From: CAYSUS01 sp964434165
GTDB taxonomy: Bacteria > Planctomycetota > Planctomycetia > Pirellulales > Thermoguttaceae
Direction: 5' to 3'
DNA length: 64,000 bases
Assembly (NCBI GenBank): GCA_964434165.1
Contig: CAYSUS010000036.1
Span: forward strand, 4,404-68,403
Shown: one piece after another, positions 27,836 through 37,326 of the stretch
Layout of the letters: each line of letters starts with the position of its first letter
How positions within the stretch are numbered: the first letter of the stretch is position 1
Program-made: the position numbers and the translations under genes
Notes under the pieces: model-generated
Told to the model about the DNA's origin: nothing
Database searches by the model: none
Seen by the model: only the letters and a program-made list of their open reading frames with translations

Positions 27836-29017
27836 ATGAGCACTCCACACACCGGGTCCCGAATCGACGTGCGGTACGCCGAGCCTTCCGGCCCGCATCT
27901 CGTAGTCGTTCTCCCTGCGCTGAATGAAGAGGCGACCGTGGTCGAAGTGATCACGGCCGTGCCAAGGCGACTTGCGGGTTTTGGACGAGTCACCGTCGTC
28001 GTGGTGGACGACGGATCGTGGGACCAGACCGCGGATTTGGCGGAGTCAGCCGGAGCGATCGTCGTCCGCCATCCGTGTAACCGGGGCGTGGGGGCCGCAC
28101 TGGCCACGGGAATCGATCGCGCTTTGTCGATCGGGGCCGACCTCATCGTCAGTATGGACTCGGACGGGCAGTTCAACGCGGCCGACATTCCCAAGCTGAT
28201 CCGACCCATCCTGGAAGACGGGTACGGCTTCGTTACCTGCACGCGGTTCGGCGGGCAGCACTCGATGGCCGCCATGCCGTGGGCCAAGCGCTGGGGCAAT
28301 CGCATGATGTGCCGGATCGTAAACGCGATCGTCCGTGGAGGCGGCTTCACGGACGTGTCTTGCGGGTTTCGGGCGTACTCCCGGGACGTCGCCTTGCGGC
28401 TGGTGCTGTTCGGACGGTTCACGTACACTCAGGAGACATTCATCGACCTGGCCGCCAAGGACATCCCCATGACGGAGGTTCCCTTGCCCGTGCGGCCTGT
28501 GCGAGAGCATGGGAAGAGCCGCGTGGCCAGCAGCCTCCTGCGGTATGGCATTCGTGCGTCGCTTATCCTCTTCCGGTCCATGCGCGATACGCGGCCTTTG
28601 GTATTCTTCGGGATGCTCGCTCTGCTGTTTCTGGCGTTGGGGCTTGCCCTGTTCGGCTTCGTGACGCTCTGGTGGCTGTACACTGGACATACCAGCCCCT
28701 GGACGTCGCTCCTCACCCTGGCTACCTCGGCGTCGGTTGTGGGCGTGTCATCGGGGGTGATGGCGCTCGTCGCGGATCAGATCGGACGAGGGCGTAAGTT
28801 GCTGGAGGAGGCGCTCTACTATCAGCGACGTCAATACTACCACGACATCTCTAGCGGCCTGCCAAGTCCGGGTCGATCGTGGGACGCGCTCGAAGCGTCG
28901 GGCGGGCCTCTCCAGGCGAGATCGGCGGAGGAGTCCCGTACACCGGTTTCGCTCGGCGCAGCCAAACAGGACGGCCGGCAAGGTTGTCACGCGCCCCTTG
29001 CGGAGCGACGGTCTTGA
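27836..29017 (+). CDS. GT2 glycosyltransferase with C-terminal membrane helices (DPM1/polyprenyl-phosphate type)
   Basis: The product is 393 residues. The GT-A core starts VVLPALNEEATVVEVI, then VVVVDDGSWDQ with D58/D59, and the metal-binding DSDGQ at D108-D110. Two hydrophobic segments follow (FFGMLALLFLALGLALFGF and LTLATSASVVGVSSGVMAL), as in DPM1-like and ArnC-like enzymes that load a sugar onto polyprenyl phosphate. It could provide the lipid-linked sugar used by the GT-C proteins encoded downstream. Its TGA overlaps the TTG start of the next gene. Confidence 0.88.
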   Translation: MSTPHTGSRIDVRYAEPSGPHLVVVLPALNEEATVVEVITAVPRRLAGFGRVTVVVVDDGSWDQTADLAESAGAIVVRHPCNRGVGAALATGIDRALSIGADLIVSMDSDGQFNAADIPKLIRPILEDGYGFVTCTRFGGQHSMAAMPWAKRWGNRMMCRIVNAIVRGGGFTDVSCGFRAYSRDVALRLVLFGRFTYTQETFIDLAAKDIPMTEVPLPVRPVREHGKSRVASSLLRYGIRASLILFRSMRDTRPLVFFGMLALLFLALGLALFGFVTLWWLYTGHTSPWTSLLTLATSASVVGVSSGVMALVADQIGRGRKLLEEALYYQRRQYYHDISSGLPSPGRSWDALEASGGPLQARSAEESRTPVSLGAAKQDGRQGCHAPLAERRS

Positions 29018-30291
29018 TCGACCAGGAAAACCGCGTCGGCGCCGCTCGGTCCACCGTGCACCTCGGTGGCCTCCGGGATCGGTCGGACGTCACGTCGAGA
29101 ACCTCGCGGCAGCAAATCCTTTACATCAGCTTCAATTTCCCGCCCAAGGTTGGGGGGATTGAGAGCGTTGTGTTTCGCACATGCCAGGCTCTGTCGACAC
29201 GGTTTCAGGTGACTGCCTTGGCGCAGGCACCAGGATGCGACATCGACCGGAGTATTGCCGTACTGCGGCCTCGCCGGGAGGGCCTCCTTTCCTACCTCCG
29301 CTTCCTTTACTCGCGGGGACGGCAGTTGTGCCGGAACGGCCGGTTCGACGCGGTGGTCTCGGGCAGTGCGCTGACCTCCCTGCCAAGTGCACTTCTCGCG
29401 CGAAGGTGTCGCGCCAGAACCGTCCAGGTCGTGCATGGGCTCGATGTCGTGTATCCGTCGCCGCTCTATCAGCTCTTCGTACGTTACGCTTTGCCACGAA
29501 TGGACTTGGTGGTAGCCAACAGCCGGGCGACCAGAGAAGAGGCCGTCGCGCGGGGCGTTCGTCGGGATCGCACGGCGATCATTCACCCAGGCTGCGATCC
29601 GAGTCCGTTCCTCAGAGCCGACCCGTCTCTCGTCGAAGAACTGAGGTCCCGATGGCGCCTGAACGAGCACCGGGTCATCCTGAGCCCGGGACGCATCGTA
29701 CGACGGAAGGGGATCGACCGGTTCGTTTCCGAGTGCCTGGCGTCCGTGATCGAAGCGGTGCCCCGTGCGAAGCTGCTCGTCGCCGGCGGCGACCCGCGCG
29801 GTGCGCTAGTCCATGCACGAGGTGCCGAATCGGCGGTGTTGCGCGCGGCGGATGCGGCCGGGCTCCGTGAGCGCGTGATCGTGACCGGACGCCTTGCGGA
29901 TGCGGAGATGGCTGCCGCGTTCCATCTTGCCGACGTCGTGATTCTGCCGGCTGTGCGCGTGAAGGGCGACATGGAGGGATTCGGCATCGTGTGCTTGGAG
30001 GCGGCCAGCGCCGGAAAGCCTGTCGTGGCAGCGCGCCTCGGGGGCATACCCGATGCCGTTGCGGAAGGAGAAACCGGTGTGTTGGTTCCCCCTGGCGACA
30101 GCCAGGCGATGACGGGTTCCGTCGTGCGGCTTCTGCACGACCAGCGCCTTGCCGAGAAGCTCGGCGCTCGGGGTCGGCAGCGCGTTCTGCAGGAGTTCGC
30201 GTGGGATGCCGTCGGCAACAGGTTCTGCGACGCTGTGGCTGAAGTTCTTGCGCAGCAGAATCTCCGACTCCCTGGCGGGGCTGACGGATGA
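29014..30291 (+). CDS. GT4-family glycosyltransferase
   Basis: The product is 425 residues from TTG 29014, whose second and third bases form the start of the preceding TGA stop. This overlap, plus the poor sequence further upstream, decides the start. The acceptor motif is FPPKVGGIESVVFRT and the donor domain shows SPGRIVRRKGIDRFV and MEGFGIVCLEAASAGKPVVAARLGG with E321. This is a PimB/MshA-like GT4 layout, and the sugar and acceptor are unknown. The stop overlaps the next gene as ATGA, so the GT2-GT4-methyltransferase trio is translationally coupled. Confidence 0.86.
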   Translation: MIDQENRVGAARSTVHLGGLRDRSDVTSRTSRQQILYISFNFPPKVGGIESVVFRTCQALSTRFQVTALAQAPGCDIDRSIAVLRPRREGLLSYLRFLYSRGRQLCRNGRFDAVVSGSALTSLPSALLARRCRARTVQVVHGLDVVYPSPLYQLFVRYALPRMDLVVANSRATREEAVARGVRRDRTAIIHPGCDPSPFLRADPSLVEELRSRWRLNEHRVILSPGRIVRRKGIDRFVSECLASVIEAVPRAKLLVAGGDPRGALVHARGAESAVLRAADAAGLRERVIVTGRLADAEMAAAFHLADVVILPAVRVKGDMEGFGIVCLEAASAGKPVVAARLGGIPDAVAEGETGVLVPPGDSQAMTGSVVRLLHDQRLAEKLGARGRQRVLQEFAWDAVGNRFCDAVAEVLAQQNLRLPGGADG

Positions 30292-31097
30292 GAACGAGCG
30301 AGCGTGTCTCGAAGTCGTATCAGGAGTCGCCTCACTCGGAGCTCATCCGCCAGCTTCACGTGGCAGCATATGAGTTCGCGGCGAGCCACGTCCACCAAAG
30401 AACCGTGCTCGATCTGGGATGCGGTACGGGCTACGGGAGCATCTTGCTCGGATCGTACGCCAGGAGAGTCCTCGGCGTGGACGTCTCGGCGGTCGCAATC
30501 CAGGAGGCCGGGCAGGCGGATCGGCCGGCCAACGTCTCCTTCCGGCAGATCGACGACGTTCAGAAGTCGGCTTTGCCGTTCGATGATGAAGAGTTCGACC
30601 GTGTGGTCTCTTTCCAGGTCATCGAACACCTGCGCGACCCGGCAGCCTATCTGAAGGAGATTCGTCGTGTGCTCTCTGCGGACGGGATCCTGTTGCTGAC
30701 CACGCCAAACCGCAGCGTCCGTCTGTTTCCCGCGCAGCGACCGTGGAATCGGTTCCACGTCACGGAGTATAGCGCAACGAGCCTGACGTCGCTCTTGAAG
30801 AGCTTCTTCCCACGTGTCGAGATCCTGGGGTTCACAGGGGAACTGAACGACTTGGAACGGCGTCGAGTTCGGAGGCTGAGAGTATTCCTGCTCCCGGCGA
30901 CTCTGCCCGTGTTGCCCGACGTCGCGCGTAAGGCCGTGCTGACTTGTCTTTCTCAACTGCACGAGCGGGTGTCTCGCGATACGGCCTTCGCTCAGACAAT
31001 CCATGCCGATTCGATCGAGAGGACTTGCGGATGGTCCAGCAGCGGCCTGGACCGGGCGACAGAGCTTCTCGCCGTGTGCAGGCTACGGCGCCACTGA
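30288..31097 (+). CDS. Class I SAM-dependent methyltransferase
   Basis: The product is 269 residues, starting in an ATGA overlap with the GT4 gene. Motif I is VLDLGCGTGYGSILLG (40-55), the acidic loop is VLGVDVSAVAI, and FDRVVSFQVIEHLRDPAAYL completes the class I core. TTPNRSVRLFPAQRPWNRFHV is shared in pattern with the methyltransferase at 11921. Coupling to the transferase suggests that it methylates the sugar just added or a lipid-linked intermediate. Confidence 0.86.
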   Translation: MRTSERVSKSYQESPHSELIRQLHVAAYEFAASHVHQRTVLDLGCGTGYGSILLGSYARRVLGVDVSAVAIQEAGQADRPANVSFRQIDDVQKSALPFDDEEFDRVVSFQVIEHLRDPAAYLKEIRRVLSADGILLLTTPNRSVRLFPAQRPWNRFHVTEYSATSLTSLLKSFFPRVEILGFTGELNDLERRRVRRLRVFLLPATLPVLPDVARKAVLTCLSQLHERVSRDTAFAQTIHADSIERTCGWSSSGLDRATELLAVCRLRRH

Positions 31098-31325
31098 GAC
31101 GTTTCGCACGGGAGTTCCCTTGGTGTTGAAAGTGCGCGATGGGCACGTTGCCCCGGCCTCCTACCACCACGATCCGACCTGGCCGGACTCCAGGCACGCT
31201 TTCCAAGGGAACCCGCCGGCCGTTCGTGCAGCCGCCAATAACCTCCGACGGGATATCTGACCGGCGCCTGAACTGTCGGACAACTGGAGCGAGTTGCCAT
31301 TTCGACCGAGCCCCAGAAGACCTGT

Positions 31326-32387
31326 TTGGCGCGGATTCGCCCCGTGCTCTGGATTGCCGCCCGGTACGGCGCCTTCTTGGCCGTGATCGGGATGATCGGC
31401 GTTTACGTGGCGACCCACTGGGATGCCGCGACCTCCGCGCGGTTGTATCACCCGGCCTGGCTGCCTCCCTCGGTCGTGCTCGGGCTGGCGGCAATGCTGG
31501 GATTCGCGTGGCATTGCCGGCTCGTCCTCGCAGCGCACAACTACCATGTCCCGTTCAACGCAGCGATCGCGCTCTTCTTCGTGCCGATGTTAGGCAAGTA
31601 CGTCCCAGGCAAGGTCTGGTCCCTGATTGCCGCTCTACCTCTCTATCGACAATATGGTGTCCCGACCCTCGTGGCAGCAGGCTGCGTGGGTATCGGAATC
31701 GCTTCCAGTGTAATCAGCGGGGCGTTCCTTGCGGCACTAGGCGAAGGTGGGGCCTTTCGGCAGCCCGGCGGGGTGGCTTGGGCCATCGCGGCCGCCGTCG
31801 GTTTGGGTGTTGCCATGCATCCACGCGTGCTTTACCCGACGGTCAATCGGGGGTTGCGGTTGCTTGGTCGTGACGCGATTCACGGTTCGCTGTCCTTGCG
31901 CAGGATAGGTGGGCTTCTCGGCGTGCACTCGGCGATATGGCTTGCATACGGTCTGGCCTTCTACTGCCTGATTCGCAGTATCGTCAGCATTCCCGCCGTC
32001 GAAGCGCCTCGCGTGATCGGCGTGTTTGCAGCCGCCCAGGTGGCCGGCTTCTTGGCCTTGTTCGCACCTGCGGGTATCGGAGTCCGCGAAGGCGTCTTTC
32101 TGCTTGGGTTGACGCCGCTGGTTGGCGAAGGTAACGCCATCGCCGTGGCGGGGATGTGCCGACTCTGGCAAACAGCGCTAGAGCTAGCGATGGCCGGTGC
32201 CGGATGGTGTTTGCTCCGTCGGCGCGGAGATCCCGACCAGCATCCGGGGGAAATATCTTTCCCCCCACAAGTGCGAGACCGCGATGAAGATTCCGATGTT
32301 GATCCTCCTCACGCAGATGCGGTGAGGGCGGCCAACGGAAGCACGACTTCGCGAAAGAAACCCCTATCCCGTAGTCGATTGAGCTGA
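31326..32387 (+). CDS. Lysylphosphatidylglycerol-synthase-TM/AglD-like integral membrane protein
   Basis: The product is 353 residues from TTG 31326. Seven to eight membrane helices are present. FVPMLGKYVPGKVWSLIAAL matches the conserved GKYxPGKxW element of the LPG_synthase_TM (UPF0104) family, and FAPAGIGVREGVFLL matches its second signature. Proteins of this family are proposed lipid flippases or transferase partners. The last 45 residues are polar. Upstream, 31098-31325 holds no gene. A second family member is at 49712. Confidence 0.8.
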   Translation: MARIRPVLWIAARYGAFLAVIGMIGVYVATHWDAATSARLYHPAWLPPSVVLGLAAMLGFAWHCRLVLAAHNYHVPFNAAIALFFVPMLGKYVPGKVWSLIAALPLYRQYGVPTLVAAGCVGIGIASSVISGAFLAALGEGGAFRQPGGVAWAIAAAVGLGVAMHPRVLYPTVNRGLRLLGRDAIHGSLSLRRIGGLLGVHSAIWLAYGLAFYCLIRSIVSIPAVEAPRVIGVFAAAQVAGFLALFAPAGIGVREGVFLLGLTPLVGEGNAIAVAGMCRLWQTALELAMAGAGWCLLRRRGDPDQHPGEISFPPQVRDRDEDSDVDPPHADAVRAANGSTTSRKKPLSRSRLS

Positions 32388-32414
32388 CTATCCACCAGTG
32401 ATCGGGACTCGTTC

Positions 32415-33929
32415 GTGACGGTCGGAGTTCGGCACAGTGATGTGACCTCGCCGCGGGATTCCGCGGAATCGGTCTCTCCAGCCCCCCGCAACACGGATGG
32501 CGGGCGGTGGCGACTACTAGGCGCTTGCGCGCTTCTGATCGTTGCGGGAATCCTCACTTACGGGAGCAGTCTCCGAGGGGCCTTCGTTTACGATGACATC
32601 TCATGCATCGTGACCAACCACACGATCCGTTCTTGGGAAAGCACGATCAACGCCAATCCGCCAGAAATCCCGGTGGGCATCCGGCGTCGTCCGGTGACAC
32701 GTTACTCATTTGCCGCGAACTACTGGCAGGGTCGCCTCGATCCGTGGGTCTATCATCAGTGGAATCTGACGATCCACATCACGGCAGCCCTCGTGCTATT
32801 CGATCTCGTGCGACGCGCCTTGCTTCTAGAAAGATTCCCCTTGGGACGGGACGCGGCGTCCGTGCCGGTGGCGCTCTCGGCGGCGCTCGTGTGGATGGTG
32901 CACCCTTTGCAGACGGAGAGCGTCACATACGTGATCCAGCGATGCGAGTCCCTGATGGGGATGTTCTTCCTGGCCTCGGTGTACTGCGTTCTTCGGGGAT
33001 CGCAGTCCTCCACGCCGCGGCCCTGGTACTTTGGGGCGATCGCATGCTGTTGGCTGGGGATGGGATGCAAGGAGGTAATGCTCACCTGTCCCTTGGTCGT
33101 CCTCCTTTTCGATCGCGTATTCCTGAGCTCAAGCTGGCGCCAGGTGTTGAGGGAGCGGTGGTGGGTATATCTGGGTTTCTTTGCCGCCGTGGCCTGGCTT
33201 CTGCACGCAGTTGTGACAATGGATTCGCCGCCGACCTCGTTCCAGGTCGAGTTGGGGATGTTGACCCCATGGGAGTACGCCCGGACACAGCCCGGCGTGA
33301 TCCTGCACTATCTGAGGCTGGCGTTGTGGCCCGTGGGGCTGTGCTTCGATTACGCGTGGCCCGTGGCCGACACGTTGCTTGAGATCGCGGTCCCGGCATT
33401 CGTCGTGGGCTTCCTTCTAGCGGCATGCCTGGCCGCCTTTCGATGGTCCCCGCCGGTGGCGTTCCTGGGGATCAGCTTCTTCCTCGTGCTCGCTCCGTCC
33501 TCCTCCGTCAGACCGCTTAGCATGCCCGCGGCCGAGCACCGGATGTATCTCCCGTTGGCCTCAGTGGTCATACTCGGCGTGTTGCTTGCGCACGAGACCA
33601 TGAGGCGCGTCGTTCCACGAGTGATTCGTCCGGCGGTGACGAGTGTGTTATTGGCCGCAGTCACGGCATGGTTCGGATACCTGTCGTTTCAGCGCAACTA
33701 CGTGTATCACAGCCCGAAGGCACTTTGGGCCGACGTGGTCCGAAAGGCTCCGCACAATCCGCGCGCTCACAACAACCTGGCCGTGCAATTGAGCTTGGAG
33801 GGTCGCCACGACGAAGCTATCGAGCATCTCGAGCGGGCGATCTCCCTTCGTCCCGAGTTCGACACCGCCCGGAAGAATCTGGCCGTAGGCAGGAGGCAGA
33901 AGCGAGAGAGCCAATCGGCCGGCGACTGA
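32415..33929 (+). CDS. TMTC-like GT-C/TPR membrane protein, paralogue 1
   Basis: The product is 504 residues from GTG 32415. After a cytoplasmic tail the first helix leads to FVYDDISCIVTNHTI, with acidic DD as in PMT-type GT-C enzymes. Conserved TMTC-like blocks follow: HPLQTESVTYVIQRCESLMG, CKEVMLTCPLVVLLFDR, TQPGVILHYLRLALWPVGLC and AEHRMYLPLASV. Only one to two TPRs remain at the C-terminus (ARAHNNLAVQLSLEG). Eukaryotic TMTCs are O-mannosyltransferases for secreted proteins. The bacterial role is inferred. It belongs with the longer paralogues at 35478 and 37327. Confidence 0.83.
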   Translation: MTVGVRHSDVTSPRDSAESVSPAPRNTDGGRWRLLGACALLIVAGILTYGSSLRGAFVYDDISCIVTNHTIRSWESTINANPPEIPVGIRRRPVTRYSFAANYWQGRLDPWVYHQWNLTIHITAALVLFDLVRRALLLERFPLGRDAASVPVALSAALVWMVHPLQTESVTYVIQRCESLMGMFFLASVYCVLRGSQSSTPRPWYFGAIACCWLGMGCKEVMLTCPLVVLLFDRVFLSSSWRQVLRERWWVYLGFFAAVAWLLHAVVTMDSPPTSFQVELGMLTPWEYARTQPGVILHYLRLALWPVGLCFDYAWPVADTLLEIAVPAFVVGFLLAACLAAFRWSPPVAFLGISFFLVLAPSSSVRPLSMPAAEHRMYLPLASVVILGVLLAHETMRRVVPRVIRPAVTSVLLAAVTAWFGYLSFQRNYVYHSPKALWADVVRKAPHNPRAHNNLAVQLSLEGRHDEAIEHLERAISLRPEFDTARKNLAVGRRQKRESQSAGD

Positions 33930-34047
33930 GGTACGTTGCGCGACTGATGATCGACAGACGAGATCCTGGACTTCGGAGACCGCTTCAGCACGGTCCGAAC
34001 ACCCGGTACGTTCCCGGATCGCTTCGGCATGTCCATATCGGCCGTAC

Positions 34048-35481
34048 ATGAGTAGGACCTCTGTATCCGATCGCGTATCGAGTTCCGGGACCGCCCGCCC
34101 GGGTCCTTTGCCCCACCGCCGTTGGGACATCCTCGCGTGTTTGCTGCTGTTCGTCGTGGCCTGGTCGTTGCGATCGACGTTCCAGCAGGCCTCTGCGACC
34201 GACGTGCCGCTCCGTGCCGACGCGGGCAAGTACTATCGTGCGGCGTACAACCTGCGAGTCCACGGCGTCCACTCCCTCGAACCGCCAAGCGACTCCCGTC
34301 CCGAGACACGCACGGATCTGCCACCCGGGTATCCTGGACTCTTGGCGCTTGTGATGCCGGAGAACCACGCCCCGCGAATCCTCGTGGAGCGCGTGCGCAC
34401 GGTCCAGGTGCTGCTCGGTGCTGCGACCGTCGTCCTGACCTACCTGCTTGCGCGAACTGTGCTATCCGGCCGCTGGGCGGCTGTCGCGGCATTCCTCGTG
34501 GCGGTGAATCCCCACTTGATCGCACTCGAGCACTATGTGCTCACGGAAACGTTGTTCACCGCGGCGGTGATGCTCGGCGTCGTGGTCGCGACTCTCAGTT
34601 GGAGATCGGACAGTCACTGGCTTACCCTACTCGCGAGCCTCGTGTTGGCTGCCTCTGCGCAAGTCCGCGCGGTCGCCTACCTGCTGCCCATTGCCTTGGC
34701 GCCCGCCTACCTGCTCGCCCCGCTGGGTGGCCTGAGGAAGCGTAGGCACGCAGCCTGCCACATCGCGATGTGCTTGGCGGGGTTCCTCGGAATGATTGGG
34801 GTGTGCAAGGCGTTCGAGCGAGCCGCTGTCCTGAACGATCCCGAGATCGACCGACGGCCAGAGAAATACGTTGTGCTCCGCGGTCCCTTGGTGTACCTGG
34901 CCGACACGCTGCGTCCCCCAACTTTCCTTGTCGCGGGCGAGAGCCACATCCTGGCCCGCAATGGAGATCAGGAGTGGAAGTATCGTACGACGGCGTCCTT
35001 TGCCGACGCGCCCCTAGCCTACATGAACTGGAACCTGTGGGGCAGGTGGTACTGGATGTGGCACTTCGACAACGCGTACAACGGCGATGTGTATGTCTAC
35101 CCCATGCGGCGCAAGGGCTTTGAAGAGCAGCCCGCCCTAAGGGTCGTTCATCGTTCGATGCGACTCCTGCACTGGCCGCTCTACTTGCTATCGCTGTTGG
35201 CCCCAGTCGTGCTGGGTGCCGCACTTGTCCGGAGGGCGCTGCCGATTCGATACCGTCCTCTACTGATTCCGGCGCTTGCGTTCTTGTATTTGCTGGCGGT
35301 GGTATCGGTTCTGTCGTGGTTACCACGGTACTCGATCCCGGCGCGGCCGCTGTCCTACGTTCTTGGGGCAAGCCTGCTATCGTACCTGGCGTACCGAGTC
35401 GCGCGACGCCAGTGCGTGAAATTGTGTCCCGAAGTCCCGACCGAGCCCAGGGCGGCCCCCCTCCCCGGTATCGTTCAGTGA
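34048..35481 (+). CDS. ArnT/GT39-like membrane glycosyltransferase
   Basis: The product is 477 residues with about ten predicted helices. The first lumenal loop reads LRADAGKYYRAAYNL, with the acidic residue and tyrosines typical of GT39/GT83 enzymes, followed by TDLPPGYPGLLAL, the PPGYP motif of ArnT-like proteins. The family moves a sugar from a polyprenyl-phosphate carrier to an exported acceptor. The donor could come from the DPM1-like enzyme at 27836. The stop overlaps the next GTG start. Confidence 0.82.
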   Translation: MSRTSVSDRVSSSGTARPGPLPHRRWDILACLLLFVVAWSLRSTFQQASATDVPLRADAGKYYRAAYNLRVHGVHSLEPPSDSRPETRTDLPPGYPGLLALVMPENHAPRILVERVRTVQVLLGAATVVLTYLLARTVLSGRWAAVAAFLVAVNPHLIALEHYVLTETLFTAAVMLGVVVATLSWRSDSHWLTLLASLVLAASAQVRAVAYLLPIALAPAYLLAPLGGLRKRRHAACHIAMCLAGFLGMIGVCKAFERAAVLNDPEIDRRPEKYVVLRGPLVYLADTLRPPTFLVAGESHILARNGDQEWKYRTTASFADAPLAYMNWNLWGRWYWMWHFDNAYNGDVYVYPMRRKGFEEQPALRVVHRSMRLLHWPLYLLSLLAPVVLGAALVRRALPIRYRPLLIPALAFLYLLAVVSVLSWLPRYSIPARPLSYVLGASLLSYLAYRVARRQCVKLCPEVPTEPRAAPLPGIVQ

Positions 35482-37259
35482 AGTCTCAAGCGTTTCGATG
35501 GCCCCGGCAGCCGCCGGCGGGCGGCTTGCAGCGCACCGTCCCATGCGCGAGTGCTCGCGACGGCTCTTCCGCGACGATTGCCGATGCCCGAAAGAGCGAC
35601 GCTCAAAGGGCGGCCTTCCCCGCCGTAGTGATTCTCGCAGCCGTGTTCGCCGTCTATTGGGGGAGCCTGACGGCGCCGTTTGTGTTCGACGGGAAAGCTT
35701 TCATTGAGAACGGCGTCGCGTTCCCGCGGATATGGCCCCCGGCGTCGCTGCTCCGAACCTTGCGTGCCCGTCCCGTCGGCAAGACGTCGTTTGCGCTGAA
35801 CTACGCGATCCACGGGGACAGGCCACTTGGGTATCACCTCGTGAACGTCGGTATTCACGCGTGCGCCGCCCTGGTCCTGTACGCCCTCGCGTCACTCACT
35901 CTCGCGGGGGTCCCTAAAAGAGCGCGAGGCTCGCAGCTTCGCTACGACAGAAACACGGCTCACGGCCTCGCGCTTGGAATCGCCGTTCTGTGGGCGGTCC
36001 ACCCACTTCAAACGCAGAGCGTGACGTACTTGTTCCAGCGCTTCGAGTCACTGATGGGCATGCTGTTCCTCCTGAGCCTCTACTGCTTCGCGCGCGGACC
36101 GCGCGCGAGCAGCCCTTGGCTTTGGTACGCGGTGTCAGTTGGCTGCTTCCTCCTTGCCCTGGGGACGAAGGAAGTGGCCGTCACGCTGCCCGTTGTCCTG
36201 CTTTGGTACGACCGCGCTTTTGTGGCTTCGTCGTGGAGCGACTTGGCGCGTCGGCGTGGGCTGCTCTACGTCCTCTTCGCCGCGATACTCCTGGCAGCGG
36301 CCGTTTACTTGGTCTGGCACCGCGGTTGGTACTCGCAGGGAGGCGTCCTGAACACCTTTGAGTCCCCTGTGTTTGACTACGCCCTCACCCAACCTGGGGT
36401 AATCGTCCACTACCTCCGGCTATGCGTTTGGCCCGTCGGCCAGTGCCTGGACTATGCGTGGCCCATGGCCCAATCGCCTGCGGAGATCTTCTTTCCGGCC
36501 CTTCTCGTGGCCGGATTCCTGGTAACCACAGCATTCTGTACATTCAGATGGCCTCGAGCGGGGTTTCTCGTAGGGGCCTTCTTCGTCGTGCTGGCTCCGA
36601 CTTCCAGCATATTGCCGATAGTCGACGTGGCCTTCGAGCACCGCATGTATCTGCCCTTGGCCTCCGTGACGACGGGAATCGTTCTATGCGCCCATCATGC
36701 CGGAACGCACCTGATGGGGCTGCTTGGGCTTTCACGCGCTAAGCGGCATGCTGCACAGATTGGGCTGCTCCTCCTCGTCGCTGGTGCGCTGGGATCCGCG
36801 ACCATTGTGCGCAACCGCGTGTATGCGGACGAGGTGGTTCTGTGGGAAGACGTGATCCGGAAGGCCCCTCACAACGCCAGGGCCCACATTCACCTCGGCA
36901 ACGCGCTGCGGGAAAGCCGACCCGACCTCGCAATCCGGCATTTCGAACGGGCGGCCGAACTCAATCCTCGTTCCGACACGGCCCACAACAACCTTGCTGC
37001 GATGCTGTTGCGCTATAGCCCCCAGACTGCCCTCGAACACTGTCGCGCGGCCCTTCGCATCAACCCGGACAACCTTGAGGCGAAATCGAATCTCGCCGTT
37101 CTGGTCGCACGACAAGGAAGTATCGAAGAAGCAATGCGCCTTTGCGAGCAGATCCTGGACTGCGACCCTGGCCATCGGAAGGCCCGAAAGAACCTTGACG
37201 TACTTCGCGAGATGCAACGCGAGGCTCAGGACGCCTCGGGAGCAGGCGACGCTCCGTGA
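35478..37259 (+). CDS. TMTC-like GT-C/TPR membrane protein, paralogue 2
   Basis: The product is 593 residues from GTG 35478, which overlaps the upstream TGA (GTGA); a longer reading from 35316 would lie inside the previous gene. The paralogue blocks are all present: FVFDGKAFIENGV after the first helix, HPLQTQSVTYLFQRFESLMG, TKEVAVTLPVVLLWYDR, TQPGVIVHYLRLCVWPVG, APTSSILPIVDVAFEHRMYL. Three to four TPRs end the protein (ARAHIHLGNALRE, DTAHNNLAAMLLR, LEAKSNLAVLVARQ). It is proposed to be a lumenal-side glycosyltransferase. Confidence 0.83.
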   Translation: MKSQAFRWPRQPPAGGLQRTVPCASARDGSSATIADARKSDAQRAAFPAVVILAAVFAVYWGSLTAPFVFDGKAFIENGVAFPRIWPPASLLRTLRARPVGKTSFALNYAIHGDRPLGYHLVNVGIHACAALVLYALASLTLAGVPKRARGSQLRYDRNTAHGLALGIAVLWAVHPLQTQSVTYLFQRFESLMGMLFLLSLYCFARGPRASSPWLWYAVSVGCFLLALGTKEVAVTLPVVLLWYDRAFVASSWSDLARRRGLLYVLFAAILLAAAVYLVWHRGWYSQGGVLNTFESPVFDYALTQPGVIVHYLRLCVWPVGQCLDYAWPMAQSPAEIFFPALLVAGFLVTTAFCTFRWPRAGFLVGAFFVVLAPTSSILPIVDVAFEHRMYLPLASVTTGIVLCAHHAGTHLMGLLGLSRAKRHAAQIGLLLLVAGALGSATIVRNRVYADEVVLWEDVIRKAPHNARAHIHLGNALRESRPDLAIRHFERAAELNPRSDTAHNNLAAMLLRYSPQTALEHCRAALRINPDNLEAKSNLAVLVARQGSIEEAMRLCEQILDCDPGHRKARKNLDVLREMQREAQDASGAGDAP

Positions 37260-37326
37260 TGCAGCGATACCTGGCCAGTCATGAGGAGATGCACTGCCCG
37301 GCTATGATCGCAAGCCCGCTACTTGA